Part shown: positions 60,719-64,000 of the stretch, piece by piece
Layout: each line of letters opens with the position of its first letter
How positions within the stretch are numbered: the stretch's first letter is position 1
Source: Lutraria lutraria
Taxonomy: Eukaryota; Mollusca; Bivalvia; Venerida; Mactridae
Reading direction: 5' to 3'
Assembly: GCA_964023205.1 (NCBI GenBank)
Contig: OZ026842.1
Span: forward strand, 3,885,067 to 3,949,066
DNA: 64,000 nt
Made by a program: the position numbers and the translations under genes
The notes under the pieces: model-generated
What the model saw: only the letters and a program-made list of their open reading frames with translations
Databases searched by the model: none
What the model was told of the DNA's origin: nothing

Positions 60719-62056
60719 CTTTGTACAATACGAATTGGTCGTTTAGAAATTGTTAATATATACAACTATGAATACTCGGAAAGCATCATCATGCTGTTTT
60801 AATGTTCTTCCGGTTCCTCAACAGCTTCTTTATTGTATGCCATTTACAGAAGATGTAGTTTTTCATAAAATGATACTTGTTGGATCGATGAAATGGAGGT
60901 CTTGTGAATTTCAGGCTAATTTTATAATACTAGAAAACATATTTTTATTTTCATCCTAATGAGTTCAACTTACAAAATCATTAATAATAAAAAGCATCAG
61001 TAACAAAATCACTTAACTGATCGGTATCGGGCTAATGGTACTATATATACCGATAATTTCTGTATTGACAAGAAACGTGTTTCACATGAGGTTATCTAGC
61101 CTGTTTATCTAACCACTTATCTCATGACATGCTAATGAAAGGATCATTGGTGACTAGCCAGGCAATTTTTCGTCCAAATGACATACCTGGTCAAATTTGA
61201 ATTATTATTATTTTTGTATATTAAGTAGATTCTGAAAACAACACAGTTTATAATACCTTCAGACATTAATTACATATTTCTATTAAGAAATTTAACCTGC
61301 AATGTTTTCTCACAGAGCCAGTTCCATTATCAACTATTCACTAAATAACTTTAGTAACAGTACCGAAATTGTTACAAAACATTTCATGCAAAAATCGACC
61401 TCATTTAAATGACCAAGCAGTGGGCATTTCCTCTTTATCCAGACGTTACTGGCAAAGAAATACTAAATTCAGGATACTTACTATAAGGTTTGATTCCCGC
61501 TTAGTACCATGAATAATATAAATCTTGATATGATTCTACATTAAAATCTGCATCACTCATACATAAAAATCGTTTAAGCTTATCAAATTCTCGCTAACTT
61601 ACGCACCAATGAAAAATGGAGATTCTATAAATAGCGCCTGTGTCATCAAGCTAACTCTGACCTTTATCCCAAGACGAATCATACGCGAAGGAGATAGTGC
61701 CATTTGATATCACTTATTTCTGAGCCCTTACATAGGTAGACCAACTATGAATTATTTCAAAGTTTATATTTAGCACCAAACGTGCTTACTAGATCATTCA
61801 TGTCAAAGAATATATAGAAATGCCACTTTTTCACTGCGGATCAAAGGTCAAAGCAGTTTCTTTCCCAGCATTCAAAGTGAGGCGTTACACATCTTGATAT
61901 GGGTAGCGTATTACTTGGGTGTATTCATTGAAAAGTAAATTTTCTTCGATTGCAAAAGTCGATATACTCATTTAACTAGCTATTTTCATCTTTCTAAAAC
62001 ATCAGAATTTTGCTCAAATATTTTGTAACTTAAAATTACCTAACATTGTTGGAATC
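60719..62056. other. 5' flank of the right-hand gene
   Basis: No exon recognised. ctataaatag at 61625-61634 is a possible TATA box about 425 bp before the ATG; an alternative is tatatata near 61041. Neither is firmly tied to the gene. Confidence 0.4.
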
Positions 62057-64000
62057 ATGAAAACCCGCACACTTCTCGGTATTGCTATTGTATTCTGTAT
62101 CGTTAGATTGGTTCTATCTCAAGGTAAGTGTTTCTTTCTTTGGTATTTAACTCAATGGTAGTACACTTCGTCATCAGTTGATCCACTCCGGACCAACTAT
62201 CTGTAAATATCATCTCTCGACTCACAGGTAAATTTCCTTATTTTATATGAAATCACGTACATGTAATTCAAAACGTTGTAGCGCACCAAAAAAATACAAC
62301 TGTGTGCTAAGATGTTGTGAAGAAAGTTAGTAGTTAGAATATCTGATAAAGGAATGAAAACGGAACAATGTTTTGCATTTTTGTGGCAAATGTCCGAATG
62401 GGACCATTCGGAAAAATACTTTATCCCGTTTTCACGCCTCGATGAGACATTACCATCATGAACAGGTTTAACAATTATTTTAATTACAATAGCCATTCCT
62501 TGGTGCGCTATATTATTTTCCTTTGCTTTAACGAGTTCTTAAAATAAAAACACACTTCATCTTAGAAGCGGCTGGTGCGCCTTGACGTAGTGTACTACCA
62601 TTATAACTGGCGATTAATAAAAATGCTAGCATTTCCTTGTTTCCCGGCTAGATTCGAGAGAGACGTAACGAATGCCATTGGCACGAGTTCGAACTCTCGA
62701 TCTTACCCTCTATGACACGTTACATCAAGTAAATGACCTAGGCTGTGCAGCACGATTGTGTGACGATCCAAGATGGCGTTTTTTAACACCCAAAGAGGCC
62801 CATAATAGTACTCATTTAGATAAACACATATTCAACGACAACCAACGAGTGTTTAAACGTGGGCGTATAGCTTCGTGTGTTCCTATACAAATTCGATCAT
62901 CTTTTCAAAAAACTCTTACTGAAAATACATTATAAATGTCTATATTAACCTTTTTATTTCCAAACATTATAAACGTTTGTATTTAAGGTGGAACACCGAA
63001 TCTTGGTGCTGTAGGAAATGACACAAACTCGCAAGATTCTGAAGGTACGTACGCGAAGCGAGAGCTTCTAGAGTGATGCTCCCAGTTTCCTACTTACACT
63101 ATTCTATACGTCTTTATTTTTTCGGGTGCAAAATTTGGCGTTTTTAAGATGTTCATGAATTGGCGGGTTCTATATTTGGCGGTTTCATTTCCAACCGCCG
63201 AAATAAAACCATGCCTGTCTTCAATTAAAACACTTGCCTTATGAAAATAGGTTTCCACCATTTTCAATGGAAGTAACTATAACATTTCATTATTGATACA
63301 AGGTTGTTTAATGGAACGCTTTGGTTGTCTTAATTGGGACAATCCTCGTCCCTTTGAACACCCTTCGTAATTAAGGTTTCAGACATGTTATATACATCGG
63401 CAATTGTCTCCGACTGTCCACTAGTATTTTCTTTTTGTTTTAATCATGTTGCTTCAGTAAATCTTGTCTACAAGTTTGTTTACATCGTTATTTACCTTGA
63501 TGGTAATGTTAACCCGTAGTAATCGGAGCCTTCATGGCCAAAGGGTAAAAATCTGTGACTAGTATCTATAAAGCCCTCGCCGCTGTGAGTTCGAAGGTCG
63601 CCCAGAAACAGAAAAAAATCACATGTGAGGTAGCTGTCCAACTAGCTGTAAGAAAGTCGATAGTTCTACTCTAATGTATGCCTAAAGTACCCCTTCATCA
63701 ATAAAGCTTGAAACGTCACTAAGCGGACCTGTTGCGACCTTATCCCATTGAATACACGTTCCATGTTTATCTTAATGGTCCTTTTTGTACAAAATTGTTT
63801 AAATGTATTCGGATATCAGCGATATTTTTTAGTATGAACTAAGTGATGTATGTGTATTGTCGTCTATTAAAGCCGTACCTTTTCTCGTCTGAATTAGAAT
63901 TGTGAATAATAAAGCAGTATGGTTCTTTTAGCGTTATGTCTATCTCATTACAGAAAATCAACAACCAAACAGCACTGACATCAGTACTTCTACCGACAGC
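62057..64000 (+). CDS. Secreted Ser/Thr-rich protein, 5' part (three exons, runs off the window)
   Basis: Exon 1 is 62057-62123, exon 2 is 62988-63044 and exon 3 runs from 63954 past the end. All three have consensus sites (caag|gtaagt, ttaag|gt, gaag|gtacgt, ttacag|aa) and matching phase 1. Exon 1 encodes MKTRTLLGIAIVFCIVRLVL then SQ, a clean signal peptide (positive start, hydrophobic core). Exon 2 adds GGTPNLGAVGNDTNSQDSE and exon 3 ENQQPNSTDISTSTDS. Mature residues seen so far are polar, Ser/Thr/Asn-rich and have N-glycosylation sequons, suggesting a mucin-like or low-complexity extracellular protein. One-exon steps of symmetrical phase 1 are typical of extracellular modular proteins. Too little is present to name a family. 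Confidence 0.68.
63525..63715 (+). mobile_element. tRNA-derived SINE in intron 2 of the right-hand gene
   Basis: ggagccttcatggccaaagg (A-box region) and gctgtgagttcgaaggtcgc (B-box region) lie at tRNA spacing, followed by a body of about 110 bp ending near aataaagcttgaaacgtc. The acceptor ends do not pair as in a real tRNA gene. Confidence 0.65.

Overview
The window is AT-rich animal nuclear DNA, most likely from a bivalve mollusc. The reasons are intron-split metazoan genes with GT-AG introns, a molluscan-looking DEG/ENaC channel, tRNA-derived SINEs, 5'-truncated non-LTR retrotransposons, many small inverted-repeat (MITE) elements, and long minisatellites inside introns. No bacterial features (operons, ribosome binding sites, CRISPR arrays) are present. 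All exon models were assembled by hand from splice signals, reading-frame phase and recalled family similarity. No database search was possible.

Layout. 1-16 kb is gene-poor repeat territory: a SINE, a CT microsatellite, a 2.5 kb truncated LINE with a perfect 15-bp target-site duplication, a triplicated repeat, a LINE ORF1 relic, a 49-bp minisatellite and a decayed CR1/L2-like LINE. 16-23.8 kb holds a series of non-autonomous DNA transposons, including hAT-type elements with 8-bp duplications. 23.9-29.2 kb (+) carries the golgin-45 gene (BLZF1) in six coding exons; its fifth intron has a sense-strand hammerhead ribozyme motif. 33.4-35.3 kb (-) carries a small gene for a secreted or membrane Gly/Tyr-rich protein with a TATA promoter. 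38.0-55.7 kb (-) carries a twelve-exon DEG/ENaC sodium channel gene of about 521 residues. Its second intron contains a minisatellite of about 6.2 kb with a 41-bp unit (about 150 copies) and higher-order structure; each unit has a splice-donor-like word on the transcribed strand. 57.0-58.2 kb is an unusual interlaced foldback element. 62.06 kb to the end (+) starts a secreted Ser/Thr-rich protein gene that runs off the window.

The four genes have no evident functional link: Golgi structure, a Gly/Tyr-rich surface or secreted protein, a membrane channel and a secreted protein. They share the neighbourhood with several repeat families present in two to five copies each. The points most worth a second look are the intronic hammerhead ribozyme, the intronic 41-bp array with its repeated splice-like sites, and the interlaced foldback.
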